Assembly (NCBI GenBank): GCA_937950405.1
Contig: CALFDH010000226.1
Coordinates: 1 to 35,113, forward strand
Source: an uncultured Meiothermus sp.
GTDB taxonomy: Bacteria; Deinococcota; Deinococci; Deinococcales; Thermaceae
Length of the DNA: 35,113 nt
Reading direction: 5' to 3'
In this document: in pieces, positions 1 through 10,300 of the stretch
Position numbering within the stretch: position 1 is the first letter of the stretch
Layout: each line of letters begins with the position of its first letter
Made by a program: the position numbers and the translations under genes
Notes under the pieces: model-generated
What the model saw: only the letters and a program-made list of their open reading frames with translations
What the model was told of the DNA's origin: nothing
Database searches by the model: none

Positions 1-1189
1 AGTCATAAGGCCGGACGAAGCGGAGACGGTAGCCAGCCTGTACCAGCCGGCCAACATCCCTGGCCCAGGTGGCGGGGTCGCAGGCGATGTAGAGAATCTC
101 TTTGGGCCGTCCTTCCAGCAAACCCGACAATACTTCGGGGGAAAGGCCGGCCCGGGGCGGGTCAACCATGACCAGATCGGCGGGCAGGTGCTTTGCGAGT
201 ACACGCGCGTCGTCTTGTTTAAAAGCCAGGTTTTGCACCCCCAGCCGATCCCGGTCGGCCTCGCCGCGCTTCACTGCACTGCGGTTGATTTCAATGGCCA
301 CCATTTGCTCAAAAAGGGGTGCGAGGTGCAGGCTCAGCACCCCACTGCCCGCGTACAGCTCTACCGCCTTGCGACCCGGAGCAACCAACCGGCTAGCTTC
401 CCGAAACAGCAGCCCAGCCGCCTTTGGATTGACCTGGGCAAAGCTTTGCACGTTTACCGTTGAGAGGATACCTCCAAAATCCTCCAGAAGGTCGGTGGCC
501 CCCGCCAGGTGTTGGATGCGGCCCCGGAAACGACCCCTGGGGCTCTCCTCTGCCCACACCACCCCCGCCATGCCCTCCTGCACCAGCGCCTGGGCGGTTT
601 TCTTGAAAAACCGGGCCTGCCCACCCATAAAGCCGACCTGGACTTTGTGTTCGTAGATGGAGCCGCGCAGCACGACCTCCTCGAGGCTAGACAGCGGCCA
701 GCCAGACAGCAGTTCAAAGGCGGGCTGGAGCGGCTCGGCGATGAGCGGGTCCTGGGAGACCCGAATCAGGTGGCTCGAGCGGGGCTGGCGGTAAGCCAGG
801 CCGCCCAGGGGGTGCAGGGCGTACTGGGCAGCAGTGCGATAGTGGAGGCCCTCTTCGGCTCCGTAGGTGGGGGAGGGCTGGATGGGGGAGACCTCGAAGG
901 TCAGTTTGGCAATGCGCCCCAAGGACTCCTGCACAAACCCCTGCTTGATGGGCAATTGAGCCGGGTATTCCAGGGGCAGGTCTGCCGAGGGGGGTAACGG
1001 CTTAAGGTAACGCGCCGGGTGGGGCTCGAGTACCCGGATAACCTGGCCCTCGAGGTGGTTTTTGCGTTCACGTAACTCCGCTTCGACCACTTCGCCGGGC
1101 AGGGCGCCGCGTACCAGGGCGGTGCCCGATGGGGTTCGGGCCAGCCCCAGCCCTCCGGCGATCAGCTTTTCGATGTGTAACCTGGGCAC
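1..1189 (-). CDS. class I SAM-dependent RNA (uracil-5-)methyltransferase, TrmA/RlmD family; 3' end outside window
   Basis: Reverse-strand reading from GTG at 1189 gives [39 protein letters not shown]...(TRAM-like start) and ends ...[59 protein letters not shown], with the DPPRAG and YIACDP motifs of the family. Same frame at both ends. Confidence 0.85.
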   Translation of the reverse strand, partial: MPRLHIEKLIAGGLGLARTPSGTALVRGALPGEVVEAELRERKNHLEGQVIRVLEPHPARYLKPLPPSADLPLEYPAQLPIKQGFVQESLGRIAKLTFEVSPIQPSPTYGAEEGLHYRTAAQYALHPLGGLAYRQPRSSHLIRVSQDPLIAEPLQPAFELLSGWPLSSLEEVVLRGSIYEHKVQVGFMGGQARFFKKTAQALVQEGMAGVVWAEESPRGRFRGRIQHLAGATDLLEDFGGILSTVNVQSFAQVNPKAAGLLFREASRLVAPGRKAVELYAGSGVLSLHLAPLFEQMVAIEINRSAVKRGEADRDRLGVQNLAFKQDDARVLAKHLPADLVMVDPPRAGLSPEVLSGLLEGRPKEILYIACDPATWARDVGRLVQAGYRLRFVRPYD

Positions 1190-1290
1190 ACCTCACCATA
1201 CCGCATGACCCGTAAATGTTGGTCTTGGAGGTTGACGCCGCCCTGACGCTGGGGAATAATCAACCCGGTTGGCACAAGGAGGAAACAGGA

Positions 1291-2238
1291 ATGAAAAAGA
1301 CGTTGTTGCTATTGGCCTCTCTTGCTCTGGCAGGCTCTGCCTTTGCACAAACCTTCATCACCATTGGCTCGGGCGGCACGACCGGGGTCTATTTCCCCGT
1401 GGCTACCGGCATTGCCAAGCTGGTCAACGATGCCAACATCGGCGTGCGGGCCAACGCCCGTTCCACCGGTGGCTCGGTCTTTAACATCAACGCCATTGCC
1501 TCGGGTGAGCTCCAGATGGGTCTGGCCCAGAACGACATTGCCTTTTACGCCTACAACGGCACCGGAATCGCAGCCTTCGATGGCAAACCCGTCAAGAACA
1601 TCCGGGCGGTGGGCATTCTCTACCCGGAAGTGGTGCACGTGGTAGCCCGCGCCGGGGCCGGCATCAACACCATCGCCGACCTGCGCGGCAAGCGGGTGGT
1701 GATTGGGGATGTGGGTTCGGGCACCGAGCAGAATGCCCGCCAGGTGCTCGAGGCCTACGGTCTCGGCCTGAACGACCTGCGAGAAGCCATCCGGGTCAAC
1801 CCTAACAACGCCCTGGCCCTGCTGCAAGACGGGCGTGCGGATGCCTTCTTCTTCACCGGTGGCCTGGGAGCCTCGGTGATCAGCCAGGCCGCCCAGACCA
1901 TTCGTGTACAGCTGGTGGAAGTCGAGTACCGCCGGGTGCAGGAGCTTGCCAAAAAGTATCCCTTCTACCGTGCTTTCAACATTGATGGCGGCATCTATCG
2001 CGGGGTGGACGTGACCACGCCTTCGGTGGCGGTGCTCTCGATGTGGCTGGCCGCCGACAGCGTCAGCGCCGATGTGGTTTACAACATGCTCAAGGCCACC
2101 TTTGATAACCCCGAGTTCAAAACCATCCACCCCAACCTGCAGCGTTTCTTCAACGTCAACACTGCTGCCCGCAACCTGCCCATCCCGCTGCACCCCGGTG
2201 CCGAGCGCTTCTATCGCGAAAAGCGCATCATTCGCTAA
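1291..2238 (+). CDS. TAXI family TRAP transporter solute-binding protein
   Basis: MKKTLLLLASLALAGSAFAQTFITIGSGGTTGVYFPVATGIAKLVND; signal peptide plus TAXI-family GSGGTTGVYFPV motif; AAGGAGG upstream of ATG 1291 (the track ORF starts earlier at 1216). Confidence 0.92.
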   Translation: MKKTLLLLASLALAGSAFAQTFITIGSGGTTGVYFPVATGIAKLVNDANIGVRANARSTGGSVFNINAIASGELQMGLAQNDIAFYAYNGTGIAAFDGKPVKNIRAVGILYPEVVHVVARAGAGINTIADLRGKRVVIGDVGSGTEQNARQVLEAYGLGLNDLREAIRVNPNNALALLQDGRADAFFFTGGLGASVISQAAQTIRVQLVEVEYRRVQELAKKYPFYRAFNIDGGIYRGVDVTTPSVAVLSMWLAADSVSADVVYNMLKATFDNPEFKTIHPNLQRFFNVNTAARNLPIPLHPGAERFYREKRIIR

Positions 2239-2253
2239 GAAGTGAAAGCCTGT

Positions 2254-2279
2254 GGGGCCGACCCCTAGGGGTCGGCCCC
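2254..2279 (+). other. perfect 12-bp inverted repeat with 2-nt loop between receptor and permease genes
   Basis: GGGGCCGACCCC-TA-GGGGTCGGCCCC; no T-tract follows (GGCTTATTGG). Confidence 0.85.
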
Positions 2280-2423
2280 GGCTTATTGGTAGAACCCACC
2301 TGGATGGGAGGACCCGTTCCTTCAAACTAAAGGAAAATAGACGCACAGCCAGTTTGGGTGTAAAACTATGCAAGCCGGAGTGCCAAAAGGTGCAATCCCA
2401 GAACGTTTTGCAGGAGGTTATGG

Positions 2424-4469
2424 ATGAGCAAAGAAATGCCGGAGGCCCAGGCCCAGCAACTGGTGGAAGAGACCGAACTGGGGGGGCGCAAACCCACCAA
2501 CTGGTCGCGCTGGTTGATTCTTGGCCTGGCGGTGGGATGGAGTGTGTTCCAGGTCTGGGCTACCTGGGTCGGTTCGCTGGATGCCCTTTTTTTCCGGGCC
2601 ACCCACCTGGCGTTTGCTTTTGCGCTGGTATTTCTGGTGTACCCCTTCAATCGAAAGAGCCGCCGCGACCGGATTCCCCTCTTCGACTGGATTTTGGGCA
2701 TCACCGCTACCCTCTCGGCGGCGTATGTGATGTGGCAGTACAAGGACATGATCGAAGTACGCGGCGGTCTGGCCAACCAGACCGACCTGATTGTTGGAAG
2801 CCTTACTATTCTGATGCTGTTGCTGGCCGGATGGCGTTCGCTGGGGCCGGCCATGCCCATTATTTCTATCGTGTTTATGCTCTTCGCCCTGACTGGGCCT
2901 CAGGGTTTGTTTCAGGGACAGTTGCCAGGTGCTTTGGGCCAGTTGCACGCGGGGGTGCAGTGGCGTTCGCTGGTGAGCCAGTTGTTCATGAATGCCTCGG
3001 ATAGCATCTGGGGTACCCCCATTGGGGTTGCGGCGCGTACGGTATTCGTGTTCGTGCTCTTTGGGGCCATCCTCGAGCGGGCCGGGGCCGGGAAGTGGTT
3101 TACCGATCTGGCTTTTAGCGTGCTGGGCGGGGTACGCGGCGGGCCTGCCAAGGCTTCGATTGTCTCCTCGGCGCTCACGGGAGTGGTGTCAGGTTCCTCG
3201 ATTTCCAACGTGGTGACCAGCGGCACCTTTACCATCCCGGCCATGCGGCGGGCGGGCTACACCGCCGAGAAGGCGGGGGCGGTTGAGGTGGCAGCCAGTT
3301 CCAACGGGCAGCTCATGCCCCCGGTGATGGGGGCGGCGGCTTTCATCATGGCCGATTTCCTGGGGGTACCCTACTCGGCGCTGGTGGTCATGGCGATTGT
3401 GCCTGCCCTGCTGGCTTATACAACGCTATTTATTTTGGTGGACCTGGAAGCGGTCAAGCTGGGTTTGAAGGGCCTACCCAAGGCCGAACTGCCCAGGTTC
3501 TGGCCCACGCTACGGGCCGGCTTGCACTATGTGTTTCCCCTGGGCTATTTGCTCTATGCACTGCTCATTATTGAACTTTCGCCTGAGCGTGCTGCGCTCA
3601 ACACCATTTTCTTGATGATTGGGGTAGCTCTGCTGCAAGAACTCTACCACGCCCAGCGCTCCGGTCAGGGGTTGATGAGCGGGCTTCGTTCCTTTGCCCA
3701 GATCCTGATCGAGGGTTTTGCCAACGGGGCCCGCAACATGGTGGGCATTGCTATTGCCACCGGTCTGGCCGGCATCATCATTGCGGTGGTACTGATCACC
3801 AACATCGGGTTCGGCCTTACCGACCTGCTGCAAACCATCTCGGGGGGGAACCTGCTGGCGGCCTTGTTCCTGGCCCAGCTCATCAGCCTGGTGCTGGGCA
3901 TGGGCCGGCCCACCACCGCCAACTACGTGGTGATGGCCAGCCTGGTGGTTCCGGTGGTCACCAAAATTGCCGAGCAAAGTGGCATAGACTATGGCTCGCT
4001 GACCTTCTCGGGTATTGAGGTGCCCATCCTTAAAATCGTTGCCCACATGTTCGCCTTCTACTTTGGCATCATGGCCGACTCCACCCCGCCGGTGGCGCTG
4101 GCAGCCTATGCGGCCTCGGCCATTGCCAAGGGCGACCCCTTCAAGACAGGGGTTCAGGGCTTTATCTATGAGCTACGAACAGCCCTGCTGGCCTACATGG
4201 TCTTCTTCAACCCTGGCTTGCTGATGATTGGGGTGGAGAGCGTGCTCGAGGGTGGTCGCATTATCGTAACAGCACTCCTTGGGCTTACGGCTTTTTCGGC
4301 AGCGACGCTGGGGTATTTGTTGGGAAATGCCAACTGGTTGCAGCGCCTGCTGTATCTGGCCGCTGCGTTTATGCTGATGCCCAACAACCCCAACACCGAA
4401 ATCATCGGGTTGGTGGTGCTGGGGGTGACGCTGGCCTGGCAGTGGTTAGCACGCCGTATGGCAGCCTGA
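2424..4469 (+). CDS. TRAP transporter fused permease (DctQM-like, TAXI system)
   Basis: 681-aa polytopic protein with ALTGVVSGSSISNVVTSGTFTIPAMRRAGYTAEKAGAVEVAASSNGQLMPPVMGAAAFIMAD, typical of fused TRAP permeases; downstream of the TAXI receptor. Confidence 0.92.
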   Translation: MSKEMPEAQAQQLVEETELGGRKPTNWSRWLILGLAVGWSVFQVWATWVGSLDALFFRATHLAFAFALVFLVYPFNRKSRRDRIPLFDWILGITATLSAAYVMWQYKDMIEVRGGLANQTDLIVGSLTILMLLLAGWRSLGPAMPIISIVFMLFALTGPQGLFQGQLPGALGQLHAGVQWRSLVSQLFMNASDSIWGTPIGVAARTVFVFVLFGAILERAGAGKWFTDLAFSVLGGVRGGPAKASIVSSALTGVVSGSSISNVVTSGTFTIPAMRRAGYTAEKAGAVEVAASSNGQLMPPVMGAAAFIMADFLGVPYSALVVMAIVPALLAYTTLFILVDLEAVKLGLKGLPKAELPRFWPTLRAGLHYVFPLGYLLYALLIIELSPERAALNTIFLMIGVALLQELYHAQRSGQGLMSGLRSFAQILIEGFANGARNMVGIAIATGLAGIIIAVVLITNIGFGLTDLLQTISGGNLLAALFLAQLISLVLGMGRPTTANYVVMASLVVPVVTKIAEQSGIDYGSLTFSGIEVPILKIVAHMFAFYFGIMADSTPPVALAAYAASAIAKGDPFKTGVQGFIYELRTALLAYMVFFNPGLLMIGVESVLEGGRIIVTALLGLTAFSAATLGYLLGNANWLQRLLYLAAAFMLMPNNPNTEIIGLVVLGVTLAWQWLARRMAA

Positions 4470-4520
4470 GAAAAGGATTTCCAGGGAACAGCCCTGCTAA
4501 TCTGCTGGTGTTGTGCACTT

Positions 4521-4654
4521 AAGTTGCGCCCGTATAAGGTCTGGAGATGAATCCAAGCCGCGCTAGAAAATCATGCTCCGGGCGCAATACCCGAATGATT
4601 TTCGATCATGCCATTATCCAAAACACAAGCAGGAGGCACTTATACCAAATCTGC
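4521..4654. repeat. dispersed intergenic repeat, copy A
   Basis: 4521-4646 aligns without gaps to 30740-30865 (126 bp, about 11 mismatches by hand alignment); AAATCTGCT (4647-4654/5) reappears at 30975-30983 after an insertion in copy B. Confidence 0.9.
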
Positions 4655-4691
4655 TCAGAAGTGACCCAAAAGCGATATACAAGTCCCGCGG

Positions 4692-4739
4692 ACGCGCCCC
4701 CTGGCGCGGCAAGTGAGGGGCGCGTTTAGCGCCGCTCAC
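4692..4739. other. overlapping, mutually exclusive inverted repeats
   Basis: ACGCGCCCC (4692-4700)/GGGGCGCGT (4717-4725), and GTGAGGGGCGC (4713-4723)/GCGCCGCTCAC (4729-4739, one mismatch), share the central GGGGCGC. Confidence 0.75.
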
Positions 4740-4800
4740 GCGCAGAGTTGGTATTCGAATTTGGTCCACTTTCCATCGGGTGCATTCAGAACCATTGCCC

Positions 4801-5223
4801 ATGAAGCTTTACCTGGCCGAGCTGACTGACACGCGCTCGCCCCTGGCCTTGCGCCGGAGGGGCCTGGTGCAGCTCAGCGGGCTGACCCTGGCGCTTCAGA
4901 TGCTGCACCTGACCCTGGCCTGGCTGGCAATTCCACCCCTGTGGGATCTGCCCCCCTGGGCAGCCTGGGCGGTGAGTGGTTTTTTTGGTGCGGTACTGCT
5001 GGCTGTAGGGGTATTCGCAGTCCGTCCCTCCACTAAACGACCCCACCTCGAACCGGTGCGACAAATTTTTTGGGCGGCGTTCTGGCTGGGAGTGGCCTGC
5101 CTGGCCGCAATTTTTGCGGCGCGGCTGGCCTTTGGGTTAGGGGTGGTGTTGTTTTTGACTTTTGGGCTGGTGGGTTACGGGATTGCTTTTGGACGCTTGT
5201 GGTTTGGGTTGAGCAAAGCGTGA
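4801..5223 (+). CDS. small integral membrane protein of unknown function
   Basis: MKLYLAELTDTRSPLALRRRGLVQLSGLTLALQMLHLTLAWLAIPPLWDLPPW...; several predicted hydrophobic segments. Confidence 0.6.
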   Translation: MKLYLAELTDTRSPLALRRRGLVQLSGLTLALQMLHLTLAWLAIPPLWDLPPWAAWAVSGFFGAVLLAVGVFAVRPSTKRPHLEPVRQIFWAAFWLGVACLAAIFAARLAFGLGVVLFLTFGLVGYGIAFGRLWFGLSKA

Positions 5224-6063
5224 CCACCAGGGTCTGCTGCTAGAGGTGGGCCTTGCCAGCAATTGCTCAATTCGGGGCAGGGCCTCCTCGGCCCGCTTGC
5301 GACCTAGCTGGTAAGCCAGGTCGGCCTTGGTGTAGTCGAAGGTTTCGATGGGAGGGTCGGCAGCCAGCGAGATGACCACATCGGCCTGGGACAGCGCCAT
5401 GCTCAAAAGGCGGCGGCGCGAGGCCTCGCCGGCCTGTAGAGCGGCCTCCAGCGCACTTTTGGGCTCGCTGGGCACGACCCGGTTGGAAACATCCACCGCT
5501 ACGATGGGCCCGGCCTGCAGGGCTCTGGCTGCCGTGACCGGTACTTTTTCGGCCACATCGCCATCCACCAGAAGCCGTCCGTGCCACTCTACAGGCGGAA
5601 AAATGCTGGGTACTGCACTGCTCGCCGCCAGGGCTTCGGACACCGGCCCTGCCCGAAGCATGACCAGCTCGCCGGTGTTGAAATCGCAAGCCTGGATGAC
5701 CAGTGGAATGGGACTCTCTTCAATGCGACGCTCGCCAAACAGGGTGCGGTAGCCCTGGCGAATTTTGCTTCCCTCGGCCAGGTAGGGCCGCCGTACAAAA
5801 TCCACCAGCCGGGTTACCTGGTACAGGGCGCCGGTTTTTTGCAGGCGCTCGAGTTCGGGGTCCTTGAGCCACTCGCTCAGGTCGTTATGGTGCACGGTGA
5901 TGCCAAAAGCATAGGTGGCGGCTGCCAGCGCGCCTGCTGAACTACCCGCCAGACCGGCGATGGGAATTCTGGCCTCGGTCAGTACGTCCAGCACCGCCGT
6001 GTGTGCGCTGCCGCGAACCCCGCCGCCTCCCAGTGCCAGCACAATACCTTCCATACGAATCAT
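5137..6063 (-). CDS. patatin-like phospholipase family protein
   Basis: LALGGGGVRGSAHTAVLDVL, GLAGSSAGALAAATYA (GxSxG), LLVDGDVAEKVPV (catalytic Asp region). Confidence 0.88.
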   Translation of the reverse strand: MIRMEGIVLALGGGGVRGSAHTAVLDVLTEARIPIAGLAGSSAGALAAATYAFGITVHHNDLSEWLKDPELERLQKTGALYQVTRLVDFVRRPYLAEGSKIRQGYRTLFGERRIEESPIPLVIQACDFNTGELVMLRAGPVSEALAASSAVPSIFPPVEWHGRLLVDGDVAEKVPVTAARALQAGPIVAVDVSNRVVPSEPKSALEAALQAGEASRRRLLSMALSQADVVISLAADPPIETFDYTKADLAYQLGRKRAEEALPRIEQLLARPTSSSRPWWSRFAQPKPQASKSNPVTHQPKSQKQHHP

Positions 6064-6406
6064 GGTAACAGAAAAATTAGACTGAGTGCAGTGATTTTTG
6101 TTAAGTTTAGCTAATTGACCCTGAAACTCATTCTAGACGCCTGATGTTCAAGCCTGGGGGTGATCAAACGCCAGGGTATTTGATAGGTGGGGGCTTTGAG
6201 TCTGCCGGAGATTTGGACGTGTAGAAACAGAAGTGCCGGTTCAAACGTGTTTTTGAACAAAAGCGGGGGTTCATACAGGCATGTTGTTCAAAGCTCCCAA
6301 ACCCGAGAGTCCTGGCTGGTGCCTGGCCTAAAGAGATTGGTGAGCAAAGTGGCTGGTGAGAAGCATAAGGAATTTGTCATGCCCGGCTACGCGGCAAAGG
6401 GGTAGC

Positions 6407-7198
6407 ATGAAGGATATGGTTCCAGAGCTATCCAAAGTGCCCGGCATTTTGGGAGAGATATCCAGACGGCGCTATAGCGAGGTGGTGGGCCTCGAGGGTC
6501 TCAAGTGGACTGTGCCAGCAGCGGCCCCGCCTTCGTTCAGCCTGGCTTTGCGCCTGCCAGGTTTGTCGCTGATTGCCGAAGTGAAACGCAAGAGCCCCTC
6601 ACAAGGAGAAATAGCGGTGGCCCTCGAGGCCGCTCAGGTGGCCCGCGCCTATGCGGCAGGCGGCGCCAGGGCCATCAGTGTACTCACCGAACCGCACTAT
6701 TTTGCCGGTTCGGATCAGGATTTGCTCGAGGTGCGGCAGGCGGTGGACTTGCCCATTCTGCGTAAGGATTTCACCGTACACCCCGTGCAAATTGCCCAGT
6801 CGCGGGCGCTTGGCGCTTCGGCGGTGCTGCTCATTGTGGCGGTGCTGGGTTCCCTGACGGAGGCGTATCTGAAGCTTGCCCATGAGCACGGTCTGGACGC
6901 GCTGGTCGAGGTGCACGACGAGGCCGAGCTCGAGGTCGCGCTGGCGGCGGGAGCCCCGATTATTGGGGTCAACAACCGCAACCTGGCTGACCTGAGCATT
7001 GACCGCTCCACAGCGCCACGGCTGGGCCAGATGGCCCGACAGGCAGGGTTTGGCGGCCTGCTGGTAGCCGAGTCGGGCTACAGCGAACCGGCTCAACTGA
7101 CTGAGCTCGAGGGCCTCTTTGATGCGGTGTTGATAGGCACCAGCCTGGCCCGCAGCGCCAACTGGCAGGCGGCTGTAAGGCAGATGACCCGTATGTAG
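6407..7198 (+). CDS. trpC: indole-3-glycerol-phosphate synthase
   Basis: [75 protein letters not shown] motifs; ATG at 6407 preferred over the track start at 6356. Confidence 0.94.
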   Translation: MKDMVPELSKVPGILGEISRRRYSEVVGLEGLKWTVPAAAPPSFSLALRLPGLSLIAEVKRKSPSQGEIAVALEAAQVARAYAAGGARAISVLTEPHYFAGSDQDLLEVRQAVDLPILRKDFTVHPVQIAQSRALGASAVLLIVAVLGSLTEAYLKLAHEHGLDALVEVHDEAELEVALAAGAPIIGVNNRNLADLSIDRSTAPRLGQMARQAGFGGLLVAESGYSEPAQLTELEGLFDAVLIGTSLARSANWQAAVRQMTRM

Positions 7199-7345
7199 CC
7201 GCTCATGAGGGCTAGACTGGGTTTGTAGAGGAGCTTTTTTGGATAGTGATTCCCCTTGCAATGCCTGGCCCGGTGAAGAGCACCTCAAATCGAGGCAATG
7301 TGAGATTCGTGGCTCAAACGGAAGCGAGGATAAAGGGAGGAATGG

Positions 7346-10300
7346 ATGGCCCTGTATCTTAGCTTGCTGGGCCCGCCCCAGCTCTGGCAGGAGGGTAAGC
7401 CGGTCTCGAGCCTGCCCCGCAAAGCAGTAGCGATGGCGGCCTACCTGGCAGTGTCGGGCCAGGCCGTCGAGCGCGCGCGTCTGGCCGACCTGCTGTGGGA
7501 AGGAGCGGAAGAGGCGGTGCGGCGGAACCTTCGCCAGGAGCTTTTCCGCCTGAAAAATACAGCCTGGGAACGGATATTTGAACAAAGCCCTCAGCATATA
7601 GGGCTGGGGCCGGTAGAGACCGACCTCGAGGCTTTCCTGGCCTGTATGGCCAAAGGGGCCTGGTCGGAGGCGCTGGCCTTGTGGCGGGGGGGATTTCTGG
7701 CCGGACTCGACCCCAAGGCTTCGGAGAGCTACTGGGACTGGCTGATTCCCGAGCGCGAGCGGTGGGAGCGCCTCTACCGGGAAGCCATGCTGGGTCTGGC
7801 GCGTAGCCAGGAAGCAGCAGGCCAGTTTGCCGAAGCCCTCAAGGTCTATCAGAAGCTGCTTGCCGAAGACCCCCTCCAGGAAACCGAACAGCAGGCTGTG
7901 ATGCGTCTCTTCCTGCAAATGGGTGATCGTTCGGCGGCGCTACGGCAGTACGAGCAGTATCGGGTATTGCTGCGGGATCAACTGGGTCTGGAACCCAGCC
8001 CAGAGACCCAGGCTTTTGGGGCGCAGTTGCGGGAAGGGCAGCCTTTGCCCTTACAGCAGCCAGGGGTGGCCCAATTGTTGAGCGAGCCCCCCCTGGTCGG
8101 CCGCGGTGAGGACTGGGCCTGGCTCGAGGCCCACTGGGGGCGGGGCTTGTTGCTTTTGCTGGCCGACGCGGGGGTGGGCAAGAGCCGCCTGGCCCTCGAG
8201 TACGCCAAGCATCAGGTAGGGGCCGGCCCTTCCGAGACCCTGCGCATCCGCCAGCGCGAGAGCGGCCAGGGGATTGGCTTTAGCGGTTTGCTGGAAGCGC
8301 TGAGGCAGGCCCTCGAGGCGCAAAAACTGGGCAACCTCGAGCCCGCCTGGCGCGACGAACTGGCCCAACTGCTGCCCGAACTGGGCCTTCCGCCCACCAA
8401 CCCCCACAAGGCGCGGTTCTTTGAAGCCCTGTGCCGGGCTTTGCAGGCCGTTGTTCGCCCCGGCGGGGTGGTGCAGTGGGACGATCTACACTGGCTGGAC
8501 TGGGCCAGCCTGGAGTTCTTGCCCTATCTGGTACGCCGCGCAGGCAGTCTGGGTTTTTTCCTGCTGGGCACCGCCCGCCCCGAAGCCCTGCAAAAAAACC
8601 AGTCCGTGCGCCTCATTTTGCAAGAAATTGCTCGGGAAGACCGCCTTTTCCAGCGCTTGCTCCAGCCCCTGGATGCACCTGCGCTGGTGCAGTTGCTGCG
8701 CCAGATGTCGGGCCAGCGCGAAGGGGGCCAGCGTTTTGCAGAGCGCTTGTTTCAGGCTACCGAGGGCAACATGTTCTATGTCCTCGAGATTCTACGCTAC
8801 CTCTTCGACCAGGGGTTGTTGCGGGCCGAAGCCGGGGCCTGGCATACCCCCTTCGACAGCTTCACCTCCGACTACCGCGAGCTGCCCCTGCCCCCCAGTG
8901 TGCGCGATGCCCTACTGGAGCGGCTCCAGCGTCTGGGAGAGGGTGCTTTGCCCATTCTCCAGGCCCTCGCGCTGGCCGACTTCCCCTTGTCCCCCGAGAT
9001 GGCCGCAGGGCTGTCACGCCACCTGGGGGCTCCCATCACCGAGCTGGAAAGCCTGACCCAGAGCGGGTTTCTGCGCCTTGACCCCAGCGGCTACACCCTG
9101 CGGCACGAGCTGGTGCGACAAACGGTGCTGGCCGAGATGAGCGAGTCGCGTCGTCGCTGGCTACACGCCCGCATTGCCGATGCCCTCCGCGAGGTGGCGG
9201 GCCCCCTGCCCCAACTGGCCGCGCACCTCGAGGCCGCCGGGCAGCGCGCCGAAGCCTATGTGGCCCACCTGATGGCCGGGCGCAGCCTGCGCCGGGGGCC
9301 GCTGGCCCGGCAAGCCCTGGAGCACTATAACCGCGCCCTGGTGCTGTGCCCCCCCATGGAACCCGACCCCGAGCGCTTTCGAATGCTAATTGAAGCGGCG
9401 GAAACCCGGGTCACGCTGGGGCAGTTGCAGATTCCAGAACGCCAGGAAATGGCTCGTCTGGCCGAGAGCCTGGGCGAACATGAGCGTTTTCGCCTGCTCT
9501 TGCTGAATGCCGATGCCTCCCTGGCTTCGGGCCGGGTGGCCGAGGGCATCGCGGCGGTGCGGGAGGCCCTGCGCCTGGCCCAGACCCCCTGGCAGCGGGG
9601 CCATGCCTTATTCAAGCTGGCCTGGCTCGAGTACCGGGGCGGCGACCCCGATGTGCAGCTCGAGCCCCTCCTGGCCTCTATCCGAGCCTTTCAGGATATC
9701 GGCGACCAGGCCATGGAAACCCTGGCCTTGCGCAACCTCTCGGGTTACTGGTTCCGGCTGGGCGATCTGGCCAAGCACGGTGAAACATACGCCCAAGCCT
9801 TCAAGCGGGCCGCCGAAGTGCGCGACGACCTGCTGCTCCGGCGCTTACGGGCCGATAAGGTTGTGGTGGACTGGGTCAAGGGGGACTACGCCGCCAGCCT
9901 CCAGGTGGCCGAACTTTTGTACCAGGAAGCCCGCGAACGGGGCGACTGGTGGGCGGTGTGGGATGCTTTGCAAGGATTGCTCCTGAACGCAGCCGTGCTA
10001 GGTCTGGAGCCCGAACTCGAGGCCACCGTCCAGCGGGCCATGGTCGAGGCCGCCGAAGTGGGAGCCTGGCGCGACCTGGCCCTGTTGCGCTCCGACTACG
10101 GCAACGCCCTGATGGTGGCGGGCCGCCTGGAGGAAGCCAGAGGCGAGCTCGAGGCAGCCCTGCGCGACCTGCGCGAAATGGGCGAGCGGGCCAGGCTGGG
10201 CCATGTGCTCTTCAACTTAGGCTTCACCTTGCTAGAGCAAGGCTATCTGGAGCAGAGCCGGGAAACCCTGGATCAATCCGTAACCCTCTGGCGAGACCGT

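Noticed and set aside
1309-2373. 354-aa minus-strand ORF opposite the TAXI receptor
   Set aside because: Shadow ORF of a signal-peptide-bearing TAXI protein.
4547-4729. 60-aa ORF inside repeat copy A (MNPSRARKSCSGRNTRMIFDH...)
   Set aside because: Copy B differs by non-synonymous changes and a different C-terminus; the conservation looks structural, not coding.
6187-6405. Possible Trp leader peptide upstream of trpC (several TGG triplets, GTTCAAA/TTTGAAC hairpin at 6239-6258)
   Set aside because: The frame with Trp codons has no usable start after its upstream stop, and no terminator/antiterminator pair was found.
6599-7918. 439-aa minus-strand ORF opposite trpC and the SARP gene
   Set aside because: Spans two real genes antisense; low-plausibility composition.
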